Positions 31,863 to 40,438 of a DNA stretch of 64,000 nucleotides are shown piece by piece. The notes beneath the pieces are model-generated. The model worked only from the letters and a program-made list of their open reading frames with translations. It was not told where the DNA came from and did not search any database. Both the position numbers and the translations under genes were made by a program. This DNA comes from Candidatus Shapirobacteria bacterium (GTDB taxonomy: Bacteria > Patescibacteriota > Microgenomatia > UBA12405). The stretch spans positions 1-64,000 of the forward strand of contig VFLE01000055.1 in NCBI GenBank assembly GCA_009885205.1. The letters are read 5' to 3'. Within the stretch, counting starts at the first letter, position 1; every line of letters starts with the position of its first letter.

Positions 31863-33968
31863 CTATTTTGTACTAGTCTTAATAGTTAACTTTTCTTGTA
31901 TATCACGAGGCACTGGATCGTAGTGTGATGGTTCCATGTAGAATGAACCGCGACCTTGGGTGAGCGATCGGATGACAGTGGCGTAACCGCGGACGTTGTC
32001 GAGAGGGATAGTAGCAGTAATGGTAGTAAAACCAAAAGAGTCAGTAGTTCCGCCAATTTGACCACGACGAGAAGACAAATCGCCAATAACTGTGCCCATA
32101 AATTCGGAAGGAACGGCGACCTCCATTTTCATGATTGGTTCGAGTACTAACGGATTGGCAAAACCAAAGGCATCTTTGATAGCATAGTTACCGGCTAATT
32201 TAAATGCTTGTTCGGATGAATCAACATCATGATAGGTACCGTCATAAACAGTGACTTTAATATCAGTACAGGGATAACCAGCGATAATACCCTTGGTTAG
32301 GGTTTCGCGAACACCTTTTTCGATGGCGGGAATAAAGTTGCTAGGAATGGCACCACCCTTGACGGCGTTAACAAACTCGATGCCTTCACCTCGGGCTTTG
32401 GGCTCGACATGAATTTTACAGTGTCCATATTGACCATGACCACCAGATTGGTGGATATATTTACCCTCACCATCGGCATTAATCGAAATAGTTTCCCGAT
32501 AAGCGACTTGAGGGGCACCTGTTTTGACATTGACGCCAAATTCACGACGGAGACGATCAACAATAATTTCGAGATAGAGTTCACCCATACCAGCGATGAT
32601 GGTTTGACCAGTTTCATGATTGAAAGAGACTTGAAAAGTAGGATCTTCTTGAGATAACTTATTTAAGGCTTGACCCATTTTTTCCTGATCATCGGCAGTT
32701 TCTGGCTCAATAGAGAGGGAAATAACTGGTTCGGGAAACTGAATTGGGGATAAAGAAATAGGATGATTTTTATCGCAAAGAGTGTCGCCGGTGTAAGAAT
32801 CTTTAAGGCCGATACAGGCAATTATTTCTCCAGCATAACCCTCTTCTAGACCTTCGCGCTTGTCAGCGTGCATGAGCAGTAAACGGCCGATTCTTTCGGA
32901 CTTTTGACGAGTTGAGTTATAAACTTCGGTACCAGTTTTGATGGTGCCCGAGTAAACACGAACATAGGAAAGAGTCCCAACGTGGGCATCGGTTTGAACT
33001 TTAAATAAAAGAGCCGAAAGAGGTTCATTATTCTCTGGTTTACGATAAAGTTTTTCACCAGTGCTTACGTCAAATCCCTCGATTGGAGGAAGGTCTAAAG
33101 GAGAAGGTAAGTAGTCGATAATAGCTTCTAAAATAGGATGAATACCTTTGTTGCGCCAGGCGGCTCCACAGTAAACTGGAAATAATTTTAATTTGATAGT
33201 GGCGGCACGGAGGGCAGATTTTAGTTCTGGTATAGAAATTTCCTCGTCATTTAAAAATTTTTCCATTAATTGTTCGTCTTCGCCAGCAATTTTTTCAACC
33301 ATGACCGCTCGGGCTTTTTTGGCGGCTTCTAAATACTCGGGAGTGACGTCTTTGACCGTAAATTCCATACCTTCTGGATCTTTGTCGTAGACAATCATTT
33401 TCATTTCCATTAAATCGATGACCCCAACATGGGCGTGTTCTTCACCAATTGGTAGAACAACAGGAACAATAGGACAGCGAAGTTTTTGGGTTATAGAATC
33501 GAGAGTGTTTTGAAACGAGGCCCCAACTTTGTCCATTTTATTGACAAAAGCAATCCGAGGCACGCCATATTTGTCAGCTTGACGCCAGACAGTTTCAGAT
33601 TGGGCCTGAACCCCAGCATTGCCGTCAAAAATCATGATAGCGCCATCGAGAACGCGAAGTGAGCGTTCGACTTCGGCGGTAAAGTCAACGTGGCCGGGAG
33701 TGTCGATAATGTTGATACGATGATCTTTAAAAAAGGTGGTAATACAGGCAGATTGGATGGTGATTCCCCTTTCCCTTTCTTGGACCATGGAATCGGTAGT
33801 GGTAGTTCCTTCATCAACAGAACCAATTTTGTGAATTTTACCAGTATAAAAGAGTAAACGTTCGGTAGTAGTAGTTTTACCGCCATCGATATGAGCAATA
33901 ATACCGATGTTTCGGACTTTGTTCATGGGAACTGAACGTTTTTTGGTGACAACAATTGCATCTGGCAT
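31863..33968 (-). CDS. fusA: Elongation factor G
   Basis: 701 aa, five domains. G1 reads AHIDGGKTTTTERLLFYTG (Gly instead of the common Ala before GKTT), G3 DTPGHVDF, G4 NKMD. Domain IV has GGHGQYGHCKIHVEP-like and the C-terminus RGYATVIRSLTQGRGSFYMEP. Drives translocation and ribosome recycling. It precedes tuf with a 96-bp gap containing the tuf promoter, and is apart from rpsL-rpsG, with which it is usually joined. Confidence 0.98.
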   Translation of the reverse strand: MPDAIVVTKKRSVPMNKVRNIGIIAHIDGGKTTTTERLLFYTGKIHKIGSVDEGTTTTDSMVQERERGITIQSACITTFFKDHRINIIDTPGHVDFTAEVERSLRVLDGAIMIFDGNAGVQAQSETVWRQADKYGVPRIAFVNKMDKVGASFQNTLDSITQKLRCPIVPVVLPIGEEHAHVGVIDLMEMKMIVYDKDPEGMEFTVKDVTPEYLEAAKKARAVMVEKIAGEDEQLMEKFLNDEEISIPELKSALRAATIKLKLFPVYCGAAWRNKGIHPILEAIIDYLPSPLDLPPIEGFDVSTGEKLYRKPENNEPLSALLFKVQTDAHVGTLSYVRVYSGTIKTGTEVYNSTRQKSERIGRLLLMHADKREGLEEGYAGEIIACIGLKDSYTGDTLCDKNHPISLSPIQFPEPVISLSIEPETADDQEKMGQALNKLSQEDPTFQVSFNHETGQTIIAGMGELYLEIIVDRLRREFGVNVKTGAPQVAYRETISINADGEGKYIHQSGGHGQYGHCKIHVEPKARGEGIEFVNAVKGGAIPSNFIPAIEKGVRETLTKGIIAGYPCTDIKVTVYDGTYHDVDSSEQAFKLAGNYAIKDAFGFANPLVLEPIMKMEVAVPSEFMGTVIGDLSSRRGQIGGTTDSFGFTTITATIPLDNVRGYATVIRSLTQGRGSFYMEPSHYDPVPRDIQEKLTIKTSTK

Positions 33969-34084
33969 AGGTTAAATAAATTTAAAATTTAGAATTTAAA
34001 AAACTAATAAAATAAAAAAATGAGCACTAAAAAGCCACATTTAAGTGAAATATGATAACACGAAAATATAAAAATTAATTGGTT

Positions 34085-34378
34085 TTAAATCTTTTTTTGT
34101 AAAATTCGATAAAAAGTTATGATTGAATATGGAATAATTAAAAAAAATAAATATTCTTCAATGGGTAAATAGCCAATTGTTAAACCAATTAAACCAGTAC
34201 CATTAAAACTCCAATGGCCACGATAAACAGCAAAACTGTCCCACAGGGTACCAATAACAAAAAAAATTAAAGGAATTTGCAAACTTTCTTTCCGAGACTG
34301 ATATAGATGAACGTGTAATTTCCAGTCAAAATATAGGGTAAATAAAAAAACTAACAATAAAATTGATATATATTCCAT
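34085..34378 (-). CDS. Lycopene-cyclase-domain-like membrane protein
   Basis: 97 aa, three membrane helices. The end PIEEYLFFLIIPYSIITFYRIL and the internal DSFAVYRGHWSFNGTGLIGLTIGYLP strongly resemble the half-size lycopene cyclase domain (CrtYc/CrtYd type), where the P-E-E motif is conserved. No other carotenoid gene is obvious, although the divergent neighbour is an FAD oxidoreductase of the phytoene desaturase/amine oxidase superfamily. Function as a cyclase is unproven. TAAAAT lies 6 nt before the ATG. Confidence 0.75.
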   Translation of the reverse strand: MEYISILLLVFLFTLYFDWKLHVHLYQSRKESLQIPLIFFVIGTLWDSFAVYRGHWSFNGTGLIGLTIGYLPIEEYLFFLIIPYSIITFYRILQKKI

Positions 34379-34384
34379 AGCTTT

Positions 34385-34408
34385 ATTTTAAAGTATATGA
34401 TTTATAAT
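34385..34408. promoter_or_regulatory. Back-to-back -10 boxes, 36-bp divergent gap
   Basis: Minus: TAAAAT (34390-34385), 6 nt before ATG 34378. Plus: TATAAT (34403-34408), 6 nt before ATG 34415. Both transcripts are predicted leaderless. Confidence 0.7.
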
Positions 34409-34414
34409 TGTTCA

Positions 34415-35611
34415 ATGAATATTGCCATTGTTGGAGCGGGGATGACGGGATTGGTGGCAGGGTACAGGCTGAGTCAGAAGGGCCATGGGGTAACTATTTT
34501 TGAAAAAAGTAATGATATTGGGGGATTGATGGGGGGATTTAAAATTGGAAAAACTTCACTCGAAAAAGCCTATCATCATATTTTTTCGACAGACAATTAT
34601 ATTATTGATTTGGCAAAAGAGTTAAATTTATTTAACAAAATATCGTGGCATGAGGAAAAGACGGCTTTGTTTTATGAGGGTGTGGTTTACCCATTTATGG
34701 GGATAATTGACCTATTAAAGTTCAAACCGTTGGATTTTATCTCTAAAGTTAGACTGGGTTTAGTTAAAATATGGTTACAAAAAGATAATAATTGGCAAAA
34801 GTATGAGAACGAATTGGCCTATTTATGGATGAAAAAGTGGTGTGGTGAAAAGGCTTATAAAGTAATTTGGGAGCCGTTATTGCGAGGCAAGTTTCATGAA
34901 AAATATAAAGAAGTGTCCATGGCCTGGCTCTGGGCGCGGATTCACACTCGAGGAAATTCATCTAAACTAGGCTATTTTGAAGGAGGATTTAGAATTATGG
35001 CGGATGCACTTGCGAAACGGATAAAAGATAAAAGAGGAGAGATTAAACTAAACTTCAATGTTCAAACTTCAAACTTCAAAACAGAAGAATTTGACAAAGT
35101 TTTATATACAGGGGCAAGCAAAGAAATAGATTATTTGGGGGCGATTTGTGTAATATTTACCAGCAAACAAAGTTTAAGTAAATTTTATTGGCATAATATT
35201 AATGACAATAAATCCCCTTTCTTGGCTTTTATTCAACATACTAATTTGATTGATAAAAAACAGTACGGGGGAAAACATGTTTATTACATGGGGACTTATA
35301 TTCCAAATGAAGGTGGATTGATGGACAAATCAGATGATCAAATTAAAAAACAGTTTTTTGATTATTTAAAAAATATATTTCCAAAATTTGATGAAAAAAA
35401 GATTGAGGAAAATTGGGTATTTAAGTTTAAAAATGCACAACATATAGTGACAAAAAACTACAAAACACCAATCCGCCAGATGGCGGACAAACTTCAAAAA
35501 AATATTTATCAATCTAATTTTGCGCAGATTTATCCGGAGGACCGTGGCACAAACTTTGCCGTCCGCGAGGGAAATAAAATTGCTAAAGTGATATTATCTA
35601 GCCATGAATAA
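34415..35611 (+). CDS. FAD-dependent oxidoreductase (amine oxidase/desaturase superfamily)
   Basis: 398 aa. N-terminal dinucleotide fold IAIVGAGMTGLVAGYRLSQKG with Glu-binding end VTIFEKSNDIGGLMGGF, as in protoporphyrinogen oxidase and phytoene desaturase relatives. FEGGFRIMADALAKRI and the FAD-contacting C-terminus (IYPEDRGTNFAVREGNKIAKVI) fit. The substrate is unknown; such proteins often sit with polysaccharide genes in Patescibacteria. Two repeat insertions lie inside: TTCAAAC repeats near 35050-35085 and the palindrome TCCGCCAGATGGCGGA at 35472-35487. The ATG at 34415 is set by the -10 box. Confidence 0.88.
   Translation: MNIAIVGAGMTGLVAGYRLSQKGHGVTIFEKSNDIGGLMGGFKIGKTSLEKAYHHIFSTDNYIIDLAKELNLFNKISWHEEKTALFYEGVVYPFMGIIDLLKFKPLDFISKVRLGLVKIWLQKDNNWQKYENELAYLWMKKWCGEKAYKVIWEPLLRGKFHEKYKEVSMAWLWARIHTRGNSSKLGYFEGGFRIMADALAKRIKDKRGEIKLNFNVQTSNFKTEEFDKVLYTGASKEIDYLGAICVIFTSKQSLSKFYWHNINDNKSPFLAFIQHTNLIDKKQYGGKHVYYMGTYIPNEGGLMDKSDDQIKKQFFDYLKNIFPKFDEKKIEENWVFKFKNAQHIVTKNYKTPIRQMADKLQKNIYQSNFAQIYPEDRGTNFAVREGNKIAKVILSSHE
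35472..35487. repeat. 16-bp palindrome inside a CDS
   Basis: TCCGCCAGATGGCGGA, GC-rich, encodes IRQMAD in the FAD oxidoreductase. Probably another inserted palindromic element. Confidence 0.5.
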
Positions 35612-36113
35612 AATTGATTTGATAATTGGTGATTGGAATTTATTTTTAAATAAAATTTTTTCTAATTTAAAATCAGTAAATATTGATGTTAAAGAATTTG
35701 ACCTCGACCACATAGCTTATCGGGCAACAACAAATGAGATGTTTGAATCAATGTCGTTAAAACTTGCGGAAATCGGAAATAAAATCCATCGAATAATAAT
35801 TCGAAATCGTTTTATAGACATATATCAATTGAATGATGAAATAGAATACAAAAATAGAAAAATTAAATTTATTGAGTTAATGGCACCAGCAGAAGGTGAT
35901 CAATTTAGGCCAGGACTGGAACATGTCGAATTTGTAATTCAAGATAATCTCTATGGATTTGTGAAAAAACACAATAATATTAACTGGAATGTAAAATCAA
36001 TTGACCGAGAAATTGGGGCTGAAGTCGGAATACTATTTGGAAATGGAGCTAGTGTGAAATTCAAAAACCAAAATTTACTCAAAATCTTTCGGTTGGAAGA
36101 CCAAAAGAATTAA
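35604..36113 (+). CDS. YecM-like VOC-superfamily protein
   Basis: 169 aa. EFDLDHIAYRATTNEMFESM, FIELMAPAEGDQFRPGLEHVEFVI and the end GASVKFKNQNLLKIFRLE align with the E. coli YecM fold, a vicinal-oxygen-chelate metalloprotein of unknown reaction. Likely metal ligands are His36, the Glu in FIEL and His110. It overlaps the FAD oxidoreductase by 8 bp, so the two are co-expressed, and converges with rfbD. Confidence 0.85.
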   Translation: MNKIDLIIGDWNLFLNKIFSNLKSVNIDVKEFDLDHIAYRATTNEMFESMSLKLAEIGNKIHRIIIRNRFIDIYQLNDEIEYKNRKIKFIELMAPAEGDQFRPGLEHVEFVIQDNLYGFVKKHNNINWNVKSIDREIGAEVGILFGNGASVKFKNQNLLKIFRLEDQKN

Positions 36114-36973
36114 ATTAATTGCTTCTTTAATTCTAAAAGACCTTCGATAAGGGTTTTTGGAGAATAGCCAAAGTCGGTGATAAATTTTTGATTGGATAAA
36201 GATAAATTTGGGGCGTAGGGGCGGGCGTTGGGAGTCTTTAAATAATCGGCTAACGACGACGGTTGAACTAAGTTTTGGTCAAAATTAAAAGTTTGAGCGA
36301 TTAATTTACCCATTTCATAAACTGATTGAGAAGAAGAACCGACTAGATGATAAATACCTGATTTGGTGTCATTAATTATTTTTCGTAGACCTAGGGCAAT
36401 ATCGTCGATAAAAGTAGGAGTGGTGATTTGATCGGTAAATAATTTACAGGTTTCGTTATTTTTTAATTTACTTATTATTTTTCTAACTAAATCTATTTTT
36501 AAATCGAACTTGGCGCGGTAGGGTGAGGCGATGCGAATAATAGTAAAATTGTTGGGAATTAATTTTTCGGCCAAATCTTTGGTTTGGGCATACCAGTCTA
36601 AAGGCTTTGGAATATCAGTTTCGATGTAGGGAGTGTCTTTTGAACCATCAAAAACATAGTCGGTGGAAATATGGATTAAATGTTTGCCGTACTTTTGACA
36701 TAAATTAACAATATTTTGAGTGCCGACAACGTTGAGTTGATAGCAGAGACCGTTTTTATCCCCTTTTTGATCCCAGGCGGCATTGGTGTCAGTAAAGGCG
36801 GCTAAATGTAAAACAACATTGCCAGTAAAATGGGCAAAGACTGATTCTAAAGTCTCTGGTTTTAAAATATCAAAACCAGTATCGATGGATAAATCGGTAA
36901 AATTTATGTCAGGATTTAGCTCGACTATACGAGAACCAACTAGACCAGATAAACCTGTACCAATTATTTCCAT
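36110..36973 (-). CDS. rfbD: dTDP-4-dehydrorhamnose reductase-like SDR
   Basis: 287 aa. Rossmann start MEIIGTGLSGLVGSRIVE, active-site YAQTKDLAEK (Y-x3-K), and STDYVFDGSKDTPY typical of the RmlD substrate-binding family. Last step of dTDP-L-rhamnose synthesis, or a related deoxysugar. The ATG at 36973 overlaps rfbC by 10 bp. The rfbA and rfbB genes are not in the window. Confidence 0.88.
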   Translation of the reverse strand: MEIIGTGLSGLVGSRIVELNPDINFTDLSIDTGFDILKPETLESVFAHFTGNVVLHLAAFTDTNAAWDQKGDKNGLCYQLNVVGTQNIVNLCQKYGKHLIHISTDYVFDGSKDTPYIETDIPKPLDWYAQTKDLAEKLIPNNFTIIRIASPYRAKFDLKIDLVRKIISKLKNNETCKLFTDQITTPTFIDDIALGLRKIINDTKSGIYHLVGSSSQSVYEMGKLIAQTFNFDQNLVQPSSLADYLKTPNARPYAPNLSLSNQKFITDFGYSPKTLIEGLLELKKQLI

Positions 36974-37506
36974 GAATCGAAAGTGGGTAATAATTTGTCT
37001 TTGTCGGATAAGACGGGAACAACATCCAGAGGCCAAGTGACATTTAAGGTTAGGTCGTTCCAAATAATTCCCCGTTCGGATGGTTTATCATAATAATTAT
37101 CGCATTTATAGGAAAAAATTACGTCTGGAGTGAGAGTTATAAAACCGTGAAGAAAATCACGGGGGATAAAAAGCATATGATTGTTTTCACCTGATAATTC
37201 AAACCCCTCCCAAACACCAAAAGTAGGCGAGTTGGGTCGCATATCAACGGCGACATCAAAAATTTTACCTTGAATTACTCTAACTAATTTGGCTTGGGAT
37301 GATTCCCCCGCTTGTAAATGTAAACCTCGGAGAGTACCAATTTCTGCTGAAAAAGATTGATTATCTTGGACAAATTTGGCAGTAATACCAGCTTGGTTAA
37401 AAACTTTCTCACTATATGATTCAAAAAAGTTGCCACGATTGTCACCAAAAACTTGGGGTTTGATCAAAAATAAATCTTTGATTTTTGATGACTCAATAAA
37501 TTCCAT
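36964..37506 (-). CDS. rfbC: dTDP-4-dehydrorhamnose 3,5-epimerase
   Basis: 180 aa cupin. DNRGNFFESYS, TLRGLHLQAGESSQAKLVRVIQG and FIPRDFLHGFITL carry the family's catalytic His and the dimer-site motifs; the usual QPP/Q-x-K pattern is modified to QAGESSQAK. Makes dTDP-L-lyxo-4-dehydrorhamnose for cell-surface glycan. Second gene of an operon led by the LytR_C protein (2-bp gap). Confidence 0.9.
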   Translation of the reverse strand: MEFIESSKIKDLFLIKPQVFGDNRGNFFESYSEKVFNQAGITAKFVQDNQSFSAEIGTLRGLHLQAGESSQAKLVRVIQGKIFDVAVDMRPNSPTFGVWEGFELSGENNHMLFIPRDFLHGFITLTPDVIFSYKCDNYYDKPSERGIIWNDLTLNVTWPLDVVPVLSDKDKLLPTFDSWK

Positions 37507-37508
37507 TT

Positions 37509-38876
37509 TTATATAGTTGGAGTTGGAGTGGGCTTAGGAGTACTAGTAGCAACCTTGGTTGGGGTGACGGTTGTTTTTGGAGTTGGAGTGGTAGCAGTAG
37601 TGGGGGCGGCAGCACCGGTTTTGAGGTCGGTACCAATGACAAAGACGACATCATAAGTGGAATTTGCCTTAAGATCGGTAATAGTAGCACCAGTGAAATC
37701 AGAAATCTTGCTGGTAAAATAGGCCGAAGAAGTAGAAAGTGATGGTTTTATTTGAATAGTATTGGCAGTAACTTTTTCGGTGGCATTGCCAATGTTGACA
37801 CTAGTAAAACCTAATTTAGTTAATTTTTCCTTAATCACGGCGGCTTGACCACTAATATCAGTGGCATTTAAGACCTGTAATTTTAGAGATTTTGATGGTT
37901 CAGTAACAATAATAGATGGGGTAGGAGTAACATCGATGACATCAGTGGGAATGGGGGTAATCATGGCAACTTTAGGATCGGTGATATCACTGGGGTTATT
38001 ATTTTGATTAAGAGCAAACCAGACGATAACGGCGGCAATAATAGCGGTAAATAAAGCAACTGCGATGATGGGGAGAATATTTTTTTTGTTTTCCATAGGT
38101 GCCCCTATTATACCAGCAACCGGAAGGGGAAGGTTGCCCTGAAATTTTAAATCAACAACTACCTGTGAATCGGTATAAATTGATTTTTCGATGTCGGGAA
38201 CGTCAAAAATTGGTTCGAGAGAGGTAGGGAGAAAAACCTTGGTAGCTGGGGTACCAAAATAGGCTTGAGAGTAATTGATAATCTTTTTGATATCGGGAAG
38301 TGATTTTTTGACGATTGAGGTGAGGTAGACCTTGCCTTGAAAACCCAAGGTGACGAGATATTCTGATTCGAGTGGGTAAAAAACAAAATAAGGTTTATCA
38401 TAAAAGTTGTCAAAAAGTTTTATTAATCCCTCAGACAAGGCAAAATATGATAGTTTTAAGTTTAGAGCGGTTAGATTTTTTAGGAGAGGGGCCAGTTTGA
38501 CTTGATCAAAAATACGAGCTTGGATTAAGGTTTTGTCGCCTTGGGGGACAATTTCGTAAGTAACTTGGGAGGGAATAATTTCAAAGGGAGCAGTACCCTT
38601 AGCCAAGGTAACGACTTCGTCGAGGCTGACAGAGGTGACTTTTTCATCATAAACAAAAGATCGGGTAAAAACAACACTATCATCAATTAAGACCGAAGCT
38701 CCCAATATTTTTTTACTTTTTAAATAGACGGATAAACGGGCTAATTCGGATTCTGTTTGCTCTGCCCATAAATTTATTTCAAAAGAAATTGAATTGTCAT
38801 TATTTTTGGCAAAATAAATTGATAGATTTTCGGCCTTGGGCCAAAAGACAATTTTGGAGAGATTGGTTGATGACAT
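37509..38876 (-). CDS. Actin-like (PilM/GspL-like) cytoplasmic domain plus LytR_C membrane protein
   Basis: 455 aa. Residues 1-255 look like a degenerate actin-fold domain of the PilM or GspL kind (alternating strands, LAPLLKNLTALNLKLSYFALSEGLIKLF; PYFVFYPLESEYLVTLGFQG). One membrane helix (about 268-288, ILPIIAVALFTAIIAAVIVWFAL) leads to an outer LytR_C domain (about 330-420, LKLQVLNATDISGQAAVIKE), then a Thr/Pro-rich tail. LytR_C is often attached to cell-wall glycopolymer ligases. It heads the rfbC-rfbD operon, tying it to surface sugars. A protein of like layout is at 54998-56962. Confidence 0.75.
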   Translation of the reverse strand: MSSTNLSKIVFWPKAENLSIYFAKNNDNSISFEINLWAEQTESELARLSVYLKSKKILGASVLIDDSVVFTRSFVYDEKVTSVSLDEVVTLAKGTAPFEIIPSQVTYEIVPQGDKTLIQARIFDQVKLAPLLKNLTALNLKLSYFALSEGLIKLFDNFYDKPYFVFYPLESEYLVTLGFQGKVYLTSIVKKSLPDIKKIINYSQAYFGTPATKVFLPTSLEPIFDVPDIEKSIYTDSQVVVDLKFQGNLPLPVAGIIGAPMENKKNILPIIAVALFTAIIAAVIVWFALNQNNNPSDITDPKVAMITPIPTDVIDVTPTPSIIVTEPSKSLKLQVLNATDISGQAAVIKEKLTKLGFTSVNIGNATEKVTANTIQIKPSLSTSSAYFTSKISDFTGATITDLKANSTYDVVFVIGTDLKTGAAAPTTATTPTPKTTVTPTKVATSTPKPTPTPTI

Positions 38877-38882
38877 AAATTA

Positions 38883-38888
38883 ATGATA
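38883..38888 (-). promoter_or_regulatory. Extended -10 promoter of the LytR_C-rfbC-rfbD operon
   Basis: Minus strand TGC-TATCAT (38891-38883), 6 nt before the ATG at 38876. Confidence 0.6.
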
Positions 38889-38966
38889 GCAGAAAAAAAT
38901 AAAAATATTTTGTGATTGGGTGATAAGTTTTTGATTTTGTTTACTAATTTTGCTTGGGATATAGTG

Positions 38967-38994
38967 GTAGAGACGCCCCGCGGGGCGTCTCTAC
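38967..38994. repeat. 28-bp perfect palindrome, GTAGAGACG family
   Basis: Core GCCCCGCGGGGC, identical over 28 bp to the copy at 14333-14360. It lies in the 185-bp gap 38877-39061, which otherwise holds only the promoter at 38883-38888. Confidence 0.9.
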
Positions 38995-39061
38995 ATGAAA
39001 ATTCCAAACAACAATAATTTACGAAAGTCAAAAGACCACCCAAACAAAAATTGCTAAAGAA

Positions 39062-39325
39062 CTATTTACAATCAGTGATATCAAGTTTTACGGCCTCAGA
39101 GTTTCGAAGAATACAGCCAGTTGAACTAAGTTGCGTTATACCCCGACAACCGTCTAATATACCTGCACCAATAATTTGTTCTACTGGAATAACACATTTA
39201 GCTTTACCAACGGTATCTTCTTGATATGGTTCTCGACTAACAATGGGAACTAATTTTGCAATTTCTTCGTCTGAAAGACCTCGTAAAACTGGGCAAAAAT
39301 TGCGAACGTCAGCTAATTTATGCAT
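39062..39325 (-). CDS. Hypothetical Cys-containing protein, 87 aa
   Basis: From ATG 39325 (MHKLADVRNFCPVLRGLSDE). Five Cys (FCPVL, KCVIP, GCRGI, GCILR, DCK) and acidic/hydrophobic alternation. No family recognised. It starts just after the rpsG terminator; TGT-TAATAT lies 5 nt upstream, so it is a separate leaderless gene and the longer frame (from 39379), which would start inside the terminator, is unlikely. Confidence 0.6.
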   Translation of the reverse strand: MHKLADVRNFCPVLRGLSDEEIAKLVPIVSREPYQEDTVGKAKCVIPVEQIIGAGILDGCRGITQLSSTGCILRNSEAVKLDITDCK

Positions 39326-39346
39326 AGCATATATTAACATAACCAA

Positions 39347-39372
39347 AAATCCCCCATTTCTGGGGGATTTAA
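39347..39372 (-). terminator. Rho-independent terminator of rpoBC-rpsL-rpsG
   Basis: Minus strand: stem TCCCCC/GGGGGA with loop AGAAAT, flanked by AAA and a following TTTTT run. It starts 17 bp after the rpsG stop. This is the only textbook intrinsic terminator I find in the window. Confidence 0.9.
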
Positions 39373-39388
39373 AAATCAATTGATTTAT

Positions 39389-39871
39389 TTACCATCGCAT
39401 GTGGGCGAAGGCTTTGTTGGCTTCAGCCATACGTTCGACTTCGGTGCGTTTGCTGATTGAAGCACCTTCGTTGTTGAGAGCTGATTGGAGCTCGGCGGCG
39501 AGCTTGAGACCAAAAGAGTGATATTGTTTATTGGCCTTAGCGCGGGCAGAATTAATTAACCAGCGAATAGCCAGGGAATATTGACGACTACCTCGAACTG
39601 GAGTGGGAACTTGGTAGACAGCACCACCAATGCGACGAGGACGGACCTCGACTTTTGGTTTAATATTGTCCAAAGCTTGTTCGAGAGTGACCAGAATATC
39701 TTCACTTTTAGTTTCTTTTTTAAGAATTTCTAGGGCTTGATAAACTTGTTTTTGGGCAGCTGACTTTTTGCCGTCCATAATTGAGCGGTTAATAAGCTTG
39801 GCGACTATTTCACTGTGATAAAGAACATCGGGTTCTAAAATTCGTGGAGTTATTTGACCTTTTCTGGACAT
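39389..39871 (-). CDS. rpsG: 30S ribosomal protein S7 (uS7)
   Basis: 160 aa from ATG 39871 (MSRKGQITPRILEPDVLYHS). RRIGGAVYQVPTPVRGSRQYSLAIRWLINSAR is diagnostic. It organises the 3' major domain of 16S rRNA. Last gene before the terminator. Confidence 0.97.
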   Translation of the reverse strand: MSRKGQITPRILEPDVLYHSEIVAKLINRSIMDGKKSAAQKQVYQALEILKKETKSEDILVTLEQALDNIKPKVEVRPRRIGGAVYQVPTPVRGSRQYSLAIRWLINSARAKANKQYHSFGLKLAAELQSALNNEGASISKRTEVERMAEANKAFAHMRW

Positions 39872-40009
39872 AAATTTAAATTTCAAATATCAAATTTACA
39901 AGTTCCAATCAAGTTCCAAATTTTCAAATTCCAAATTGGAAATTGTTATTTGTTGATTGTGATTTGTTTGGAAATTGTTTTTTTGGAAATTGTTTTTTAA
40001 TGAATAATT
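39872..40009. repeat. Low-complexity spacer of TTCCAAA / TTTGGAA words
   Basis: 138 bp between rpsL and rpsG. The first half repeats TTCAAAT and TTCCAAA, the second half TTTGGAAATTG, so the spacer can fold back on itself. Function unknown; similar TTCAAA words occur inside korA, the FAD oxidoreductase and miaB. Confidence 0.6.
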
Positions 40010-40432
40010 TTAAGCAGTTGTTTTTACGGGACGTTTAGTACCGTATTTACTGCGAGATTGTAAGCGACCAGCGACGGGGGCAGCGTCGTATTTTCCCCGT
40101 AAAATGTGATAACGGACACCTGGTAAGTCCCTGACGCGACCGGCGCGAATGGAAACGATACCGTGTTCGGCCAAGTTGTGGCCAATACCGGGAATGTAGG
40201 CCGTAATGGTGGCTTTGTTGCTAAGTCGAACCCTGGCGACCTTACGCAAAGCCGAATGAGGCTTTTTGGGGGTCATAGTCTTGACCACTGTGACAACACC
40301 CTTTTTAAAAGGATTAAAAGACGAGACAAGGCGATTTTTAATACTATTAAAGTTGTTACGCAGGGCACCTGATTTTAATTTTGAGCGCCTGACGACTCGA
40401 CCTTTTCTGATTAATTGATTGACGGTTGGCAT
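40010..40432 (-). CDS. rpsL: 30S ribosomal protein S12 (uS12)
   Basis: 140 aa. [31 protein letters not shown] and [15 protein letters not shown]. The residue matching E. coli Lys88 is Arg101 (codon AGG, 40132-40130); K88R is a known streptomycin-resistance change. Lys56/57 are normal. It follows rpoC by 6 bp, so it is part of the rpoB-rpoC-rpsL-rpsG operon. Confidence 0.97.
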   Translation of the reverse strand: MPTVNQLIRKGRVVRRSKLKSGALRNNFNSIKNRLVSSFNPFKKGVVTVVKTMTPKKPHSALRKVARVRLSNKATITAYIPGIGHNLAEHGIVSIRAGRVRDLPGVRYHILRGKYDAAPVAGRLQSRSKYGTKRPVKTTA

Positions 40433-40438
40433 ATATTT

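Noticed and set aside
36974..37063. Extended N-terminus of rfbD
   Set aside because: The Rossmann start is at ATG 36973; the extension only shadows rfbC.
38774..39043. 89-aa ORF over the LytR_C gene start and palindrome
   Set aside because: It runs through the palindrome and the promoter of 37509-38876 in a different frame and has no coding-like pattern.
39326..39379. Longer start for the Cys-containing protein
   Set aside because: It would begin inside the rpsG terminator and include the -10 box.
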